DNA of 64,000 bases, taken from assembly GCF_008704425.1 (NCBI RefSeq), contig NZ_CP023696.1:1350501-1414500 (forward strand). The letters run 5' to 3'. The translations under genes and the position numbers were made by a program. Positions within the stretch are counted from its first letter, which is position 1. Each line of letters opens with the position of its first letter. Positions 55,639-64,000 of the stretch are shown one piece after another. Source of the stretch: Streptomyces fradiae ATCC 10745 = DSM 40063 (lineage in GTDB: Bacteria > Actinomycetota > Actinomycetes > Streptomycetales > Streptomycetaceae). Under the pieces are notes generated by a model. The model did no database searches. It saw nothing but the letters and a program-made list of their open reading frames with translations, and was not told the DNA's origin.

Positions 55639-55653
55639 GAGTCGGTCAGCCCC

Positions 55654-56910
55654 TCATCCGAAGAAGTTGCGGACGTGCTCCAGCCCGTCCACCAGGGCGT
55701 CGACCTCGGCGGGCGTGGAGTACAGATAGAACGACGCCCGCGTGGTCGCCGGAATTCCGTACCGCAGGCAGACGGGCCGGGCGCAGTGGTGGCCGACCCG
55801 GACCGCGATGCCCTGCTCGTCGAGGACCTGGCCCACGTCGTGGGGGTGGATGTCGCCGAGCGTGAAGGAGATCGCGGCGCCCCGGTCCTCCGCCGTGGTG
55901 GGGCCGATGATCCGCACGCCGGGGACGTCCGCCAGGCGCCGGATCGCGTACTCGGTGAGCGCGTGCTCATGGGCGGCGATCCGGTCCATGCCGATGGAGG
56001 ACAGGTAGTCCACCGCCGCGCCGAGGCCGACGGCCTGGGCGATCGGCGGCGTCCCCGCCTCGAACTTGTGGGGCGCGGGGGCGTACGTGGAGGAGCTCAT
56101 CGAGACGGTCTCGATCATCTCGCCGCCGCCGAGGAACGGCGGGAGGTCCTCCAGCAGCTCCTGGCGGCCCCACAGCACGCCGATGCCGGTCGGGCCGCAC
56201 ATCTTGTGGCCGGTGAAGGCCACGAAGTCGGCCTGGAGGGCCTGCACGTCCAGCGCCATGTGCGGGGCGGCCTGGGAGGCGTCGACGCAGACCAGCGCGC
56301 CGACCTCCTGGGCGCGGCGCACGATGGCCTCGACCGGGTTGTAGGTGCCGAGGATGTTGGAGACCAGCACGAAGGAGACGATCTTCGTCTTCGGCGTGAT
56401 GACCTCGTCGATCCGGGACAGGTCGAGGCGGCCGTCGTCGGTGAGCCCGAACCACTTCAGCTTCGCGCCGGTGCGCTGCGCGAGCAGCTGCCACGGCACG
56501 ATGTTGGAGTGGTGCTCCATCTCCGTGATGACGATCTCGGTGTCGGCGTCCACGCGGTACGGCTCGTCGGCCCAGCCCAGCATGTTCGCCACGAGGTTCA
56601 GCGACTCCGAGGCGTTCTTGGTGAAGATCACCTCGTCGCGGCTGGGCGCGTTGACGAAGGCCGCCACCTTGTCGCGGGCACCCTCGTACAGCTCCGTGGC
56701 CTCCTCGGCGAGGACGTGCACACCACGGTGGACGTTGGCGTTGTGCTGCTCGTAGTACTCGTTGAGCACGTCGAGCACCTGGCGCGGCGTCTGGGACGTC
56801 GCCGCGTTGTCCAGGTAGACGAGCTTCTTGCCGTCGTGGAGGACGCGGTCCAGGATCGGGAAGTCCTTGCGGATCGCCTCGGTGTCGAGGAGGCCCGGAA
56901 GCTGTGTCAC
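55654..56910 (-). CDS. sufS: Cysteine desulfurase SufS
   Basis: A 418-residue PLP enzyme releasing sulfur from cysteine. Visible sites: LVYLDNAATSQTPRQVLD (N-terminus), EHHSNIVPWQ, VDASQAAPHMALD, the PLP Lys in AFTGHKMCGPTG, and the active Cys loop RVGHHCARPVCLRYG. Length is standard. The operon order sufC-sufS-sufU is typical of actinobacteria. It starts four bases inside sufC. Confidence 0.93.
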   Translation of the reverse strand: MTQLPGLLDTEAIRKDFPILDRVLHDGKKLVYLDNAATSQTPRQVLDVLNEYYEQHNANVHRGVHVLAEEATELYEGARDKVAAFVNAPSRDEVIFTKNASESLNLVANMLGWADEPYRVDADTEIVITEMEHHSNIVPWQLLAQRTGAKLKWFGLTDDGRLDLSRIDEVITPKTKIVSFVLVSNILGTYNPVEAIVRRAQEVGALVCVDASQAAPHMALDVQALQADFVAFTGHKMCGPTGIGVLWGRQELLEDLPPFLGGGEMIETVSMSSSTYAPAPHKFEAGTPPIAQAVGLGAAVDYLSSIGMDRIAAHEHALTEYAIRRLADVPGVRIIGPTTAEDRGAAISFTLGDIHPHDVGQVLDEQGIAVRVGHHCARPVCLRYGIPATTRASFYLYSTPAEVDALVDGLEHVRNFFG

Positions 56911-57671
56911 AGGGATGCGCCGCCCTTCGTGTACGCCTCGTAGCCCTCGGACTCCAGCTTGTCCGCCAGCTCGGGGCCGCCCGACTCGACGATCCGGCCG
57001 CCCGCGAAGACGTGCACGTGGTCGGGCTTGATGTAGCGCAGGATGCGCGTGTAGTGGGTGATCAGCAGGGTGCCGACCTCGCCGGACTCGCGGACGCGGT
57101 TGACGCCCTCGGAGACGATGCGCAGGGCGTCCACGTCGAGGCCGGAGTCGGTCTCGTCCAGCACCGCGATCTTCGGCTTGAGCAGTTCGAGCTGGAGGAT
57201 CTCGTGGCGCTTCTTCTCACCGCCGGAGAAGCCCTCGTTCACGTTCCGCTCGGCGAAGGACGGGTCCATGTTGAGGCGCTCCATGGCCTCCTTGACCTCC
57301 TTCACCCAGGTGCGCAGCTTGGGGGCCTCGCCGCGGACGGCGGTGGCGGAGGTGCGCAGGAAGTTGGAGACGGAGACGCCGGGGACCTCGACCGGGTACT
57401 GCATGGCGAGGAAGACGCCGGCGCGGGCCCGCTCGTCGACGGACATCTCCAGGACGTCCTCGCCGTCGAGGGTGACGGTGCCGCCGGTGACCGTGTACTT
57501 CGGGTGGCCGGCGAGGGAGTAGGCGAGGGTGGACTTGCCGGAGCCGTTGGGGCCCATGATGGCGTGGGTCTCGCCCTGCTTCACGGTCAGGTCGACGCCC
57601 TTGAGGATTTCCTTCGTGGCGTTGTCGGCCTCGACGGAGACGTGCAGGTCGCGGATTTCAAGCGTTGCCAT
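56907..57671 (-). CDS. sufC: Fe-S assembly ATPase SufC
   Basis: A 254-residue ABC ATPase. Walker A is AIMGPNGSGKST, the signature FSGGEKKRHEI, Walker B IAVLDETDSGLD, and the H-loop TLLITHYTRI. Drives the SufB-SufD scaffold. Stop overlaps the sufS start. ATG at 57671. Confidence 0.94.
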   Translation of the reverse strand: MATLEIRDLHVSVEADNATKEILKGVDLTVKQGETHAIMGPNGSGKSTLAYSLAGHPKYTVTGGTVTLDGEDVLEMSVDERARAGVFLAMQYPVEVPGVSVSNFLRTSATAVRGEAPKLRTWVKEVKEAMERLNMDPSFAERNVNEGFSGGEKKRHEILQLELLKPKIAVLDETDSGLDVDALRIVSEGVNRVRESGEVGTLLITHYTRILRYIKPDHVHVFAGGRIVESGGPELADKLESEGYEAYTKGGASL

Positions 57672-57678
57672 GGGTGAC

Positions 57679-57996
57679 TCAGGACTCCTGGGTGACGGAG
57701 ACGAGCACATCGTCCCCTTCGGTCTTTACGGGGTATACGGGGACGGGGCGCGTCGCGGGGAGGCCGGACGGCTTGCCGGTACGGAGGTCGAAGCTGGAGC
57801 CGTGCAGCCAGCACTCGATGGCGCAGCCGTCGACCTCGCCCTCGGAGAGCGAGACGTTCGCGTGCGAGCAGATGTCGTGGATCGCGAACACCTCCCCCTC
57901 GGTGAGGACGACGGAGACCGGCGTGCCGTCGATCTCCACCCGCTTGGGGGTGTCCTCCGTCAGCTCGCTCAGGCCGCAGACGCGGACGAAGGCCAT
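57679..57996 (-). CDS. Rieske-type non-heme ferredoxin of the suf operon
   Basis: A 105-residue protein with the Rieske ligands: CSHANVSLSEGEVDG (Cys-x-His) and CWLHGSSFD (Cys-x2-His), binding a 2Fe-2S cluster. Strands FVRVCGLSELTED and TPVSVVLTEGEVFAIHD are typical. Probably an electron donor to Fe-S assembly or to an associated enzyme. Its start overlaps the sufD stop by one base. Confidence 0.88.
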   Translation of the reverse strand: MAFVRVCGLSELTEDTPKRVEIDGTPVSVVLTEGEVFAIHDICSHANVSLSEGEVDGCAIECWLHGSSFDLRTGKPSGLPATRPVPVYPVKTEGDDVLVSVTQES

Positions 57997-59171
57997 CAGA
58001 CCGACGCCTCCAGTTCCGCCTCGATCTTCTCGATGAGCCGCGCCTCGACGTCGGCGAGGCCGATCTGCTGGACCAGCTCGGCGAAGAAGCCGCGGACGAC
58101 GAGGCGGCGGGCCTCGGTCTCCGGGATGCCGCGGGCCATCAGGTAGAACAGCTGCTCGTCGTCGAAGCGGCCGGTCGCGGAGGCGTGGCCGGCCCCGGCG
58201 ATCTCGCCGGTCTCGATCTCCAGGTTCGGCACCGAGTCGACGCGGGCGCCGTCCGTGAGGACGAGGTTGCGGTTCATCTCGTAGGTGTCGGTGCCCTCGG
58301 CGGCGGCCTGGATGAGGACGTCGCCGATCCACACGGCGTGCGCCGACTCGCCCTGGAGGGCGCCCTTGTAGACGACGTTCGAGGTGCAGTGCGGGGTGTT
58401 GTGGTCGACCAGGAGGCGGTGCTCCTGGTGCTGGCCCGCGTCGGTGAAGTACAGGCCGAACAGCTCGGCCTCGCCGCCCGTGCCGGCGTACGCGACGCGC
58501 GGGTGGACGCGGACGAGGTCCCCGCCGAAGGTGACGACGACGGACTTGAAGGAGGCGTCGCGGCCGACGAGCGCGTTGTGCTGCGCCACGTGGACGGCCT
58601 TGTCGCCCCAGTCCTGGACGGAGACGACGGTCAGCTTGGCGCCGTCGCCGAGGACGTACTCGACGTTGGCGGCGAGGACGGCGTCGCCGGTGTGGTCGAG
58701 GACCACGACGGCCTCGGCGAACGCGCCGAGCTCGACGACGAGGTGACCGAAGGCGGTGCCGCCCTGCCCGTGCACGGCGATGCGGACGGGCTCGGAGAGC
58801 GCGGCCTCCTTGGGCACGGTGACGACCGTGGCCTTCTCGAACGAGGTGTACGCCTGCGCCGCGACCCGGTCGACCGGCTTGCCCGCGCGGCCGAGGCGGG
58901 TGTCGTCGCGGCCGACGGTCTCGACGGTGACGGCGTCGGGCGCCGTCACGTCGACGCGTACCCCTTCACCGGTGGCGGCGGCGGTGCCGTCGTGCAGCCC
59001 GCGCAGTCGCTCCAGCGGCGTGAACCGCCACTCCTCCTCGCGGCCGTGCGGGACGGGGAAGTCCGCGACGTCGAAGGACGGGGGGGCGCTCATGCGGGTG
59101 GCGACGGTCGACTCGGCCGCCACCGCGATGGAGCCGGCGGTGGTCGAACCCACCGGGATGTTCTCAGCCAT
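57996..59171 (-). CDS. sufD: Fe-S assembly scaffold SufD
   Basis: A 391-residue beta-helix protein. Early residues DVADFPVPHGREEEWRFTPLERL are typical SufD. The centre is a parallel beta helix (YVLGDGAKLTVVSVQDWGDK) with HCTSNVVYKGALQGES and a C-terminal EIAGAGHASATGRFDDEQLFYLMARGIPETEA region. Forms a complex with SufB and SufC. ATG at 59171. Confidence 0.92.
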   Translation of the reverse strand: MAENIPVGSTTAGSIAVAAESTVATRMSAPPSFDVADFPVPHGREEEWRFTPLERLRGLHDGTAAATGEGVRVDVTAPDAVTVETVGRDDTRLGRAGKPVDRVAAQAYTSFEKATVVTVPKEAALSEPVRIAVHGQGGTAFGHLVVELGAFAEAVVVLDHTGDAVLAANVEYVLGDGAKLTVVSVQDWGDKAVHVAQHNALVGRDASFKSVVVTFGGDLVRVHPRVAYAGTGGEAELFGLYFTDAGQHQEHRLLVDHNTPHCTSNVVYKGALQGESAHAVWIGDVLIQAAAEGTDTYEMNRNLVLTDGARVDSVPNLEIETGEIAGAGHASATGRFDDEQLFYLMARGIPETEARRLVVRGFFAELVQQIGLADVEARLIEKIEAELEASV

Positions 59172-59233
59172 GGCTGTCGTGGTTTCTCTTCCTACGTGCG
59201 TACGTCGTCGGGTCGTGCGGGTCCTAGCCGGGG

Positions 59234-60649
59234 TCAGCCGACCGAGCCCTCCATCTGCAGCTCGATCAGCCGGTTGAGCTCCAGGGCGTACTCCATCGGC
59301 AGCTCCTTGGCGATCGGCTCGACGAAGCCGCGCACGATCATCGCCATGGCCTCGTCCTCGGAGAGGCCGCGGCTCATCAGGTAGAAGAGCTGGTCCTCGG
59401 AGACCTTGGAGACCGTGGCCTCGTGGCCCATGGAGACGTCGTCCTCGCGCACGTCAACGTACGGGTACGTGTCGGAGCGGGAGATCGTGTCGACCAGCAG
59501 CGCGTCGCACAGGACGTTGGACTTGGAGCCCGGGGCGCCCTCGCCGATCTCGATGAGGCCGCGGTAGGAGGTGCGGCCGCCGCCCCGCGCCACCGACTTG
59601 GAGACGATGTTGGAGGAGGTGTTCGGCGCCATGTGGACCATCTTGGCGCCGGCGTCCTGGTGCTGGCCCTCGCCCGCGAAGGCGATGGAGAGCGTCTCGC
59701 CCTTGGCGTGCTCGCCCATCAGGTAGACGGCCGGGTACTTCATGGTGACCTTGGAGCCGATGTTGCCGTCGACCCACTCCATGGTCGCGCCCTCGTAGGC
59801 CACGGCGCGCTTGGTGACCAGGTTGTAGACGTTGTTCGACCAGTTCTGGATGGTCGTGTAGCGGCAGCGGGCGCCCTTCTTGACGATGATCTCCACGACG
59901 GCGCTGTGCAGCGAGTCGGAGGAGTAGATCGGCGCGGTGCAGCCCTCGACGTAGTGGACGTAGGCGTCCTCGTCGACGATGATCAGCGTCCGCTCGAACT
60001 GGCCCATGTTCTCGGTGTTGATCCGGAAGTATGCCTGGAGCGGGATGTCGACGTGCACGCCCTTCGGCACGTAGATGAAGGAGCCGCCGGACCACACGGC
60101 CGTGTTCAGCGAGGCGAACTTGTTGTCGCCGACCGGGATCACCGTGCCGAAGTACTCCTGGAAGAGCTCCGGGTGCTCCTTGAGGGCGGTGTCCGTGTCG
60201 AGGAAGATGACGCCCTGCGACTCCAGGTCCTCGCGGATCTGGTGGTACACGACCTCGGACTCGTACTGCGCGGCGACACCGGCGACGAGGCGCTGCTTCT
60301 CCGCCTCGGGGATGCCGAGCTTGTCGTACGTGTTCTTGATGTCCTCGGGCAGGTCCTCCCAGGAGGCGGCCTGCTTCTCGGTGGACCGGACGAAGTACTT
60401 GATGTTGTCGAAGTCGATGCCGGAGAGGTCGGAGCCCCAGGTCGGCATGGGCTTCTTGTCGAACAGGCGCAGACCCTTCAGCCGCAGCTTCAGCATCCAC
60501 TCGGGCTCGTTCTTCTTCGCGGAGATGTCGCGGACGACGTCCTCGTTCAGTCCGCGCTTGGCGACGGCACCGGCCGCGTCCGGGTCGGCCCAGCCATATT
60601 CGTACCGACCCAGGCCCTCGAGCTCGGGGTGGCTGATCTCGGTGGTCAT
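59234..60649 (-). CDS. sufB: Fe-S assembly scaffold SufB
   Basis: A 471-residue scaffold that builds the cluster. Conserved pieces: [82 protein letters not shown]. Cysteine in EGCTAP and in CRYTT are the expected cluster ligands. ATG at 60649, with stop 60 bases from sufD. Normal length. Confidence 0.95.
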   Translation of the reverse strand: MTTEISHPELEGLGRYEYGWADPDAAGAVAKRGLNEDVVRDISAKKNEPEWMLKLRLKGLRLFDKKPMPTWGSDLSGIDFDNIKYFVRSTEKQAASWEDLPEDIKNTYDKLGIPEAEKQRLVAGVAAQYESEVVYHQIREDLESQGVIFLDTDTALKEHPELFQEYFGTVIPVGDNKFASLNTAVWSGGSFIYVPKGVHVDIPLQAYFRINTENMGQFERTLIIVDEDAYVHYVEGCTAPIYSSDSLHSAVVEIIVKKGARCRYTTIQNWSNNVYNLVTKRAVAYEGATMEWVDGNIGSKVTMKYPAVYLMGEHAKGETLSIAFAGEGQHQDAGAKMVHMAPNTSSNIVSKSVARGGGRTSYRGLIEIGEGAPGSKSNVLCDALLVDTISRSDTYPYVDVREDDVSMGHEATVSKVSEDQLFYLMSRGLSEDEAMAMIVRGFVEPIAKELPMEYALELNRLIELQMEGSVG

Positions 60650-61398
60650 GCGGGGTTCCTCCCGGCCGTGCTTGCGGATGGTGATGAAGGGTTCTCGGGG
60701 TGTTTCGGGTGGCTGTGCGGGATGAACGTCGTGCAGACCCCGTCGCCGTGCGCGATGGTGGCCAGGCGCTGGACGTGCGTCCCGAGGAGGCGGGAGAAGA
60801 TCTCCGTCTCCGCCTCGCAGAGCTGCGGGTAGCGCTCCGCGACGTGGGCGACCGGGCAGTGGTGCTGGCACAGCTGCTGGCCGACCTGCCCCACCGGCGC
60901 CTCGCGCGCCGTCGCAGCGTACCCGTCCGCGCTCAGCGCCCTGGCCAGCGCCTCGGCGCGCCGCTGGGGCGGCGCCGCCTCGACGGCCGCGCGGTACGCC
61001 TCCGCCTGCGCCTCCACCCGGTCGCGCGCGAAGGCCGCGACGGCGGCCTCTCCCCCGGCGTTCTGCTCGATCCAGCGCAGGGCGTCCACCGCGAGGGTGT
61101 CGTACGACTGGTCGAAGGCGTCCCGGCCGCAGTCGGTCAGCGCGAAGACCTTGGCGGGGCGGCCGCGGGTGCGGGCGCCGTAGACGCGCTGCTCGCGCGG
61201 GGCGACCACGTCGTCGGCGACGAGCGCGTCGAGGTGACGGCGCACGGCGGCCTGGGTGAGGCCGAGCCGCTGGGCGAGCTCCGCCACGGTGGACGGGCCG
61301 TGGTCCAGGATGGAGCGCGCGACCCGGTTGCGGGTGGACCGCTCTCCGGTCGCGAGCTCCTCTCCTGGAGCCGCGGAAGTCTCACCGACGTTTTTCAC
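60646..61398 (-). CDS. sufR: SufR-like repressor of the suf operon
   Basis: A 250-residue regulator. The N-terminal winged helix is [20 protein letters not shown] followed by [17 protein letters not shown]. The C-terminus carries Fe-S-binding cysteines: [21 protein letters not shown], then CTTFIPH. The GTG at 61398 gives VKNVGETSA, the usual Streptomyces start (from memory), and it lies at the predicted transcription start, so the message is probably leaderless. Overlaps sufB by four bases. Confidence 0.89.
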   Translation of the reverse strand: MKNVGETSAAPGEELATGERSTRNRVARSILDHGPSTVAELAQRLGLTQAAVRRHLDALVADDVVAPREQRVYGARTRGRPAKVFALTDCGRDAFDQSYDTLAVDALRWIEQNAGGEAAVAAFARDRVEAQAEAYRAAVEAAPPQRRAEALARALSADGYAATAREAPVGQVGQQLCQHHCPVAHVAERYPQLCEAETEIFSRLLGTHVQRLATIAHGDGVCTTFIPHSHPKHPENPSSPSASTAGRNPA

Positions 61399-61434
61399 AA
61401 CGCCATTGTTGCGTAATTCCGGAGAGGGTGACAA
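61398..61434 (-). promoter_or_regulatory. suf promoter with overlapping SufR-type operator
   Basis: On the minus strand TTGTCA (61434-61429) and AACAAT (61410-61405) are separated by 18 bases and suit -35 and -10. The GTG start lies 6 bases after the -10. CAAC at 61398-61401 and GTTG at 61408-61411 with six bases between form an inverted repeat that covers the -10 and start. I recall this motif form for Streptomyces SufR but cannot verify it. Confidence 0.66.
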
Positions 61435-61470
61435 GCCGCGCCCCGAGGGCCCGCCGGTGCCGTGCGTCAC

Positions 61471-61489
61471 TTAGGGAAACCTAACCTGA
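61471..61489. promoter_or_regulatory. IdeR/DmdR iron-box-like site upstream of suf
   Basis: TTAGGGAAACCTAACCTGA matches the actinobacterial iron-box consensus (TTAGGTTAGGCTMACCTAA) at 13 of 19 positions, and has a TTAGG...CCTAA inverted core. About 75 bases upstream of sufR. Iron-dependent control of Fe-S assembly is reasonable; binding here is inferred. Confidence 0.48.
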
Positions 61490-62196
61490 CCTGCGGAAAC
61501 GATCAGAGGGCCGGGCCGGGGCCGGCCGCGGGGGGCCGGACCGGCCGGTGGCCCCGCCGCCCAGGCGGGGGTTCGCGGCCCCTTGCGCGGGCCTGGCGCG
61601 TGCTTCTGCGGGACCCCGGGCGGGGCCGGGCGGGCGCCACCTCGGCAGGGCTCCGGGACGGGGCGCGGGCGGACCGGACGGTCCGGGCGGGGGGCGGTCC
61701 GCCGGGCGGAACGGGCGGCGGGGCGCGGTCCGGGGAGGCCGCGGACGGGGGCGGTCGGGGGCGGTCGGCGGGAGGGCGGTGGCGGTCGGGGGCGGTCGGC
61801 GGGAGGGTGGTGGGGCCGGGCGGGCTCGGCGCGGCCGTCGGGTGCCGGCCGTGGGGTGCCACGCTGCCGGGCCCTGGCGGTCCGCCCGGGCGGCGGCCTG
61901 TGGGGCGGTCGGGGCCGACGCGGCCGGGCCGGGCGGCGGGGGCGCCGCGGGGCGGCCAGGCGGCCGGTCCTGCCGCGCGGAGGGTCGGGCGGAGGCGGGC
62001 GGGGGAACACGGGCGGGTGCGTCCGGACGTGTCGGCGGTCCGCCGACCGGGGTACCGCGCCTTCGGCCGAGGGGGCGCCGGGGCCGGGGAGCCGGGCGGC
62101 GGGGGGCCCGCCTCGGCGGCGCCCGGTCGCGGGGGCGCCCGGTGGCGAGGGACCCGCGGCCCGTGGGCGCCCGGCGGCTGCCTAGACTTGGCTGCC
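61490..62196. other. GC-extreme, G-rich non-coding interval with a 31-base tandem repeat
   Basis: About 700 bases with almost no A or T in stretches. G runs of three or more occur repeatedly on the plus strand. A 31-base unit is repeated at 61751-61781 and 61782-61812. Long open frames exist in several frames but read as Pro/Arg/Gly-rich shadows. It must contain the promoter of the ABC transporter gene at its right end. G-quadruplex formation is possible. Confidence 0.7.
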
Positions 62197-63123
62197 ATGC
62201 GAAACGAGTCCGCCGTCCGGGTACGGGGCCTGGTCAAGCGGTACGGGACCAAGACCGCCGTGGACGGGCTCGACCTCGACGTCCGCACCGGTACCGTCAC
62301 CGCCGTCCTCGGCCCGAACGGGGCCGGCAAGACCACCACCGTCGAGACCTGCGAGGGATACCGCAGGCCCGACGCGGGCACCGTCCGCGTCCTGGGCCTC
62401 GACCCGGTCGCCGACGCGGCCCGGTTGCGCCCCCGCGTCGGGGTGATGCTCCAGTCGGGCGGGGTCTACTCGGGCGCCCGCGCCGACGAGATGCTCCGCC
62501 ACATGGCGAAGCTGCACGCCCACCCCCTCGACGTGGACGCCCTGATCGAGCGCCTGGGCCTCGGCTCCTGCGGCCGCACGGCCTACCGGCGGCTGTCGGG
62601 CGGGCAGCAGCAGCGCCTCGCCCTGGCCATGGCCGTCGTCGGGCGGCCCGAGCTGGTCTTCCTGGACGAGCCGACCGCCGGACTCGACCCGCAGGCCCGC
62701 CGCTCCACCTGGGACCTGGTGCGCGAGCTGCGCGCCGACGGGGTGACCGTGGTCCTCACCACCCACTTCATGGACGAGGCCGAGCAGCTGGCCGACGACG
62801 TGGCGATCGTGGACGCCGGGCGGGTCGTCGCCCAGGGCAGCCCCGAGCGGCTGTGCCGCGGCGGCGCCGAGAACTCCCTGCGCTTCACCGGCCGCCCCGG
62901 CCTGGACCTCGGCGCCCTGCTGAAGGCGCTGCCGGACGGGACGGCCGCGGCCGAGACCGCGCCCGGCGCGTACCGGATCACCGGCGAGGTGGACCCGCAG
63001 CTCCTCGCCACGGTCACCAGCTGGTGCGCGCAGGCCGGGGTGATGCCGGACGGCATCGCGGTGGAGCGCCGCACGCTGGAGGACGTCTTCCTGGAGCTGA
63101 CCGGCAAGGAGCTGCGCGGATGA
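62197..63123 (+). CDS. ABC transporter ATP-binding protein (exporter)
   Basis: A 308-residue ATPase. Walker A VLGPNGAGKTTTVE is near residue 41, Q-loop VGVMLQSGGVYSG, signature RRLSGGQQQRLALAM, Walker B ELVFLDEPTAGLDP, H-loop VVLTTHFMDEA. A C-terminal 80-residue extension (GRPGLDLGALLKALPDG to RTLEDVFLELTGKEL) is typical of DrrA-type drug/lipid exporters. The ATG at 62197 is chosen because upstream open frame is repeat-rich and not protein-like. Works with the permease that follows. Confidence 0.91.
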   Translation: MRNESAVRVRGLVKRYGTKTAVDGLDLDVRTGTVTAVLGPNGAGKTTTVETCEGYRRPDAGTVRVLGLDPVADAARLRPRVGVMLQSGGVYSGARADEMLRHMAKLHAHPLDVDALIERLGLGSCGRTAYRRLSGGQQQRLALAMAVVGRPELVFLDEPTAGLDPQARRSTWDLVRELRADGVTVVLTTHFMDEAEQLADDVAIVDAGRVVAQGSPERLCRGGAENSLRFTGRPGLDLGALLKALPDGTAAAETAPGAYRITGEVDPQLLATVTSWCAQAGVMPDGIAVERRTLEDVFLELTGKELRG

Positions 63124-63887
63124 ACAGCGGTACGTACACCCCGCGGCCGGGGGCCGCGCCGGTCGGCCGGATGATCGCCGCCCAGGCGGCGCTGGAGACC
63201 CGGATGCTGCTGCGCAACGGCGAGCAGCTGCTCCTCACGGTGGTCATCCCGTCCCTGCTGCTGGTCCTCTTCTCCACCGTGGACATCGTCGACACGGGCG
63301 GCGGCGCGGCCGTGGACTTCCTCGCGCCGGGCGTCCTCGCCCTGGCCGTGATGTCGACCGCGTTCACCGGGCAGGCCATCGCCACCGGCTTCGAGCGGCG
63401 GTACGGGGTGCTGAAGCGGCTGGGCGCCTCACCCCTGCCCCGGTGGGCGCTGATGGCCGCCAAGACGCTCGCCGTGCTGGTCACGGAGGTCCTGCAGGTC
63501 CTGCTCCTGACCGCCATCGCGCTGGCGCTCGGCTGGTCGCCGCAGGGCAGCCCGTTCGCGGTGCTCCTGCTGCTGGTTGCCGGGACGGCGGCGTTCTCCG
63601 GGCTCGGGCTGCTGATGGCCGGGACGCTGCGGGCCGAGGCGACGCTGGCGGCGGCGAACCTGGTCTTCCTGCTGCTCCTGGTGGGCGGCGGGGTGGTCGT
63701 ACCGCTGGACCGGTTCCCCGACGCGGCGCGGGCTGCGCTGGAGTGGCTGCCGATCACGGCGCTGTCCGGGGGGCTGCGGGACGTCCTCCAGGACGGCGCG
63801 GGCATGCCGTGGGGGGCGCTGGGCGTGCTCGCCGTGTGGGCGGCGGCCGGGCTCGGCGCGGCGGCCCGCTTCTTCCGCTGGGAGTAG
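63120..63887 (+). CDS. ABC transporter permease (ABC-2 type)
   Basis: A 255-residue membrane protein, ATG overlapping the ATPase stop (ATGA). Six membrane helices: LLLTVVIPSLLLVLFSTVDI, FLAPGVLALAVMSTAFTGQA, LAVLVTEVLQVLLLTAIALA, FAVLLLLVAGTAAFSGLGLL, LAAANLVFLLLLVGGGVVVP, GALGVLAVWAAAGLGAAARF. The motif ERRYGVLKRLGASPLPRW is typical of DrrB-type exporters. In Streptomyces, a similar pair precedes heme A synthase near suf (from memory). Confidence 0.88.
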   Translation: MNSGTYTPRPGAAPVGRMIAAQAALETRMLLRNGEQLLLTVVIPSLLLVLFSTVDIVDTGGGAAVDFLAPGVLALAVMSTAFTGQAIATGFERRYGVLKRLGASPLPRWALMAAKTLAVLVTEVLQVLLLTAIALALGWSPQGSPFAVLLLLVAGTAAFSGLGLLMAGTLRAEATLAAANLVFLLLLVGGGVVVPLDRFPDAARAALEWLPITALSGGLRDVLQDGAGMPWGALGVLAVWAAAGLGAAARFFRWE

Positions 63888-63965
63888 CCCGGGGCGGGCC
63901 CGGCTCGTGGCGCGGGTGGTACGAGCCGGGCGGGCCGGCCGGGGGCAGCCGGGGGGCACCCCCTC

Positions 63966-63996
63966 GTGAAAGCGTGCACAAGCGGCGACCTACGAT
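63966..63996 (+). promoter_or_regulatory. Possible promoter at the right edge
   Basis: GTGAAA (63966-63971) and TACGAT (63991-63996) with a 19-base spacer resemble a Streptomyces vegetative promoter. ACCTA-CGA-TAGGT at 63988-64000 is an inverted repeat covering the -10. It would drive a rightward gene beyond the window. Confidence 0.5.
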
Positions 63997-64000
63997 AGGT

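Noticed and set aside
61462..62196. N-terminal extension of the ABC ATPase
   Set aside because: The extension is made of Gly/Arg/Pro repeats from a GC-extreme interval. The ATG at 62197 gives the normal family length.

Overview
The window is high-GC actinobacterial DNA, almost certainly Streptomyces. The evidence is very strong G/C bias at third codon positions, frequent GTG starts, a WhiB-type protein, plasmid-style transfer genes of the Streptomyces type, and a chromosomal block (PhoX, secreted nuclease, dapA, dapD, sufR-B-D-ferredoxin-C-S-U) arranged as I remember it from Streptomyces genomes. It splits into a temperate siphovirus prophage (1 to about 43,250, left end outside the window) and host chromosome (about 43,250 to 64,000).

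Prophage late region (1-13,560). These genes read leftward on the minus strand. Read in the direction of transcription they are HNH endonuclease, P27-type small terminase, large terminase, portal fused to a minor-head domain, HK97-type prohead protease, major capsid, four or five neck/connector proteins, major tail protein with an Ig-like domain, a tail chaperone pair with a -1 frameshift site, and the start of the tape-measure gene, which runs off the left edge.

Prophage middle and early region (13,700-40,843). This is a long series of small minus-strand genes, many overlapping by ATGA or GTGA, and many encoding small Cys-rich or coiled-coil proteins of unknown function. Recognisable functions are a plasmid-type FtsK/TraB-like translocase plus Spd-like membrane proteins next to a striking symmetric 5+5 iteron array, a NUDIX hydrolase, a cytosine-C5 methyltransferase, a replication set (initiator-like protein, DnaC-like loader, DnaB helicase), a recombination set (RecA-like ATPase, YqaJ-type exonuclease), and a WhiB-like protein with an HNH-like tail. 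Several genes are bordered by near-identical direct repeats, which suggests cassette exchange.

Inserted island (22,732-25,484). Two plus-strand genes interrupt the minus-strand run: a small ribbon-helix-helix-like protein and a 497-residue protein joining an XRE helix-turn-helix, a beta-rich middle domain and a complete peptide deformylase. A possible RelE-like toxin/antitoxin pair follows on the minus strand. Strong hairpins separate and border these units. This is the most unusual part of the window.

Lysogeny region (40,348-43,250). An excisionase-like protein and a Cro-like XRE protein (minus) face an XRE regulator (plus) across repeated operator-like motifs. A small Cys-rich protein and a tyrosine integrase follow. 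The integrase ends 35 bases before the surviving 3' end of a host gene (TerD-like), which marks the right attachment junction.

Host region (43,250-64,000). It holds PhoX phosphatase with a PHO-box-like repeat, a large uncharacterised protein, a secreted nuclease, a two-domain monooxygenase-like protein, a DUF4235/DUF3618/holin-superfamily membrane trio, dapA, a small secreted rodlin-like protein, dapD, a membrane protein, the full suf Fe-S assembly operon under its SufR regulator, and a two-gene ABC exporter.
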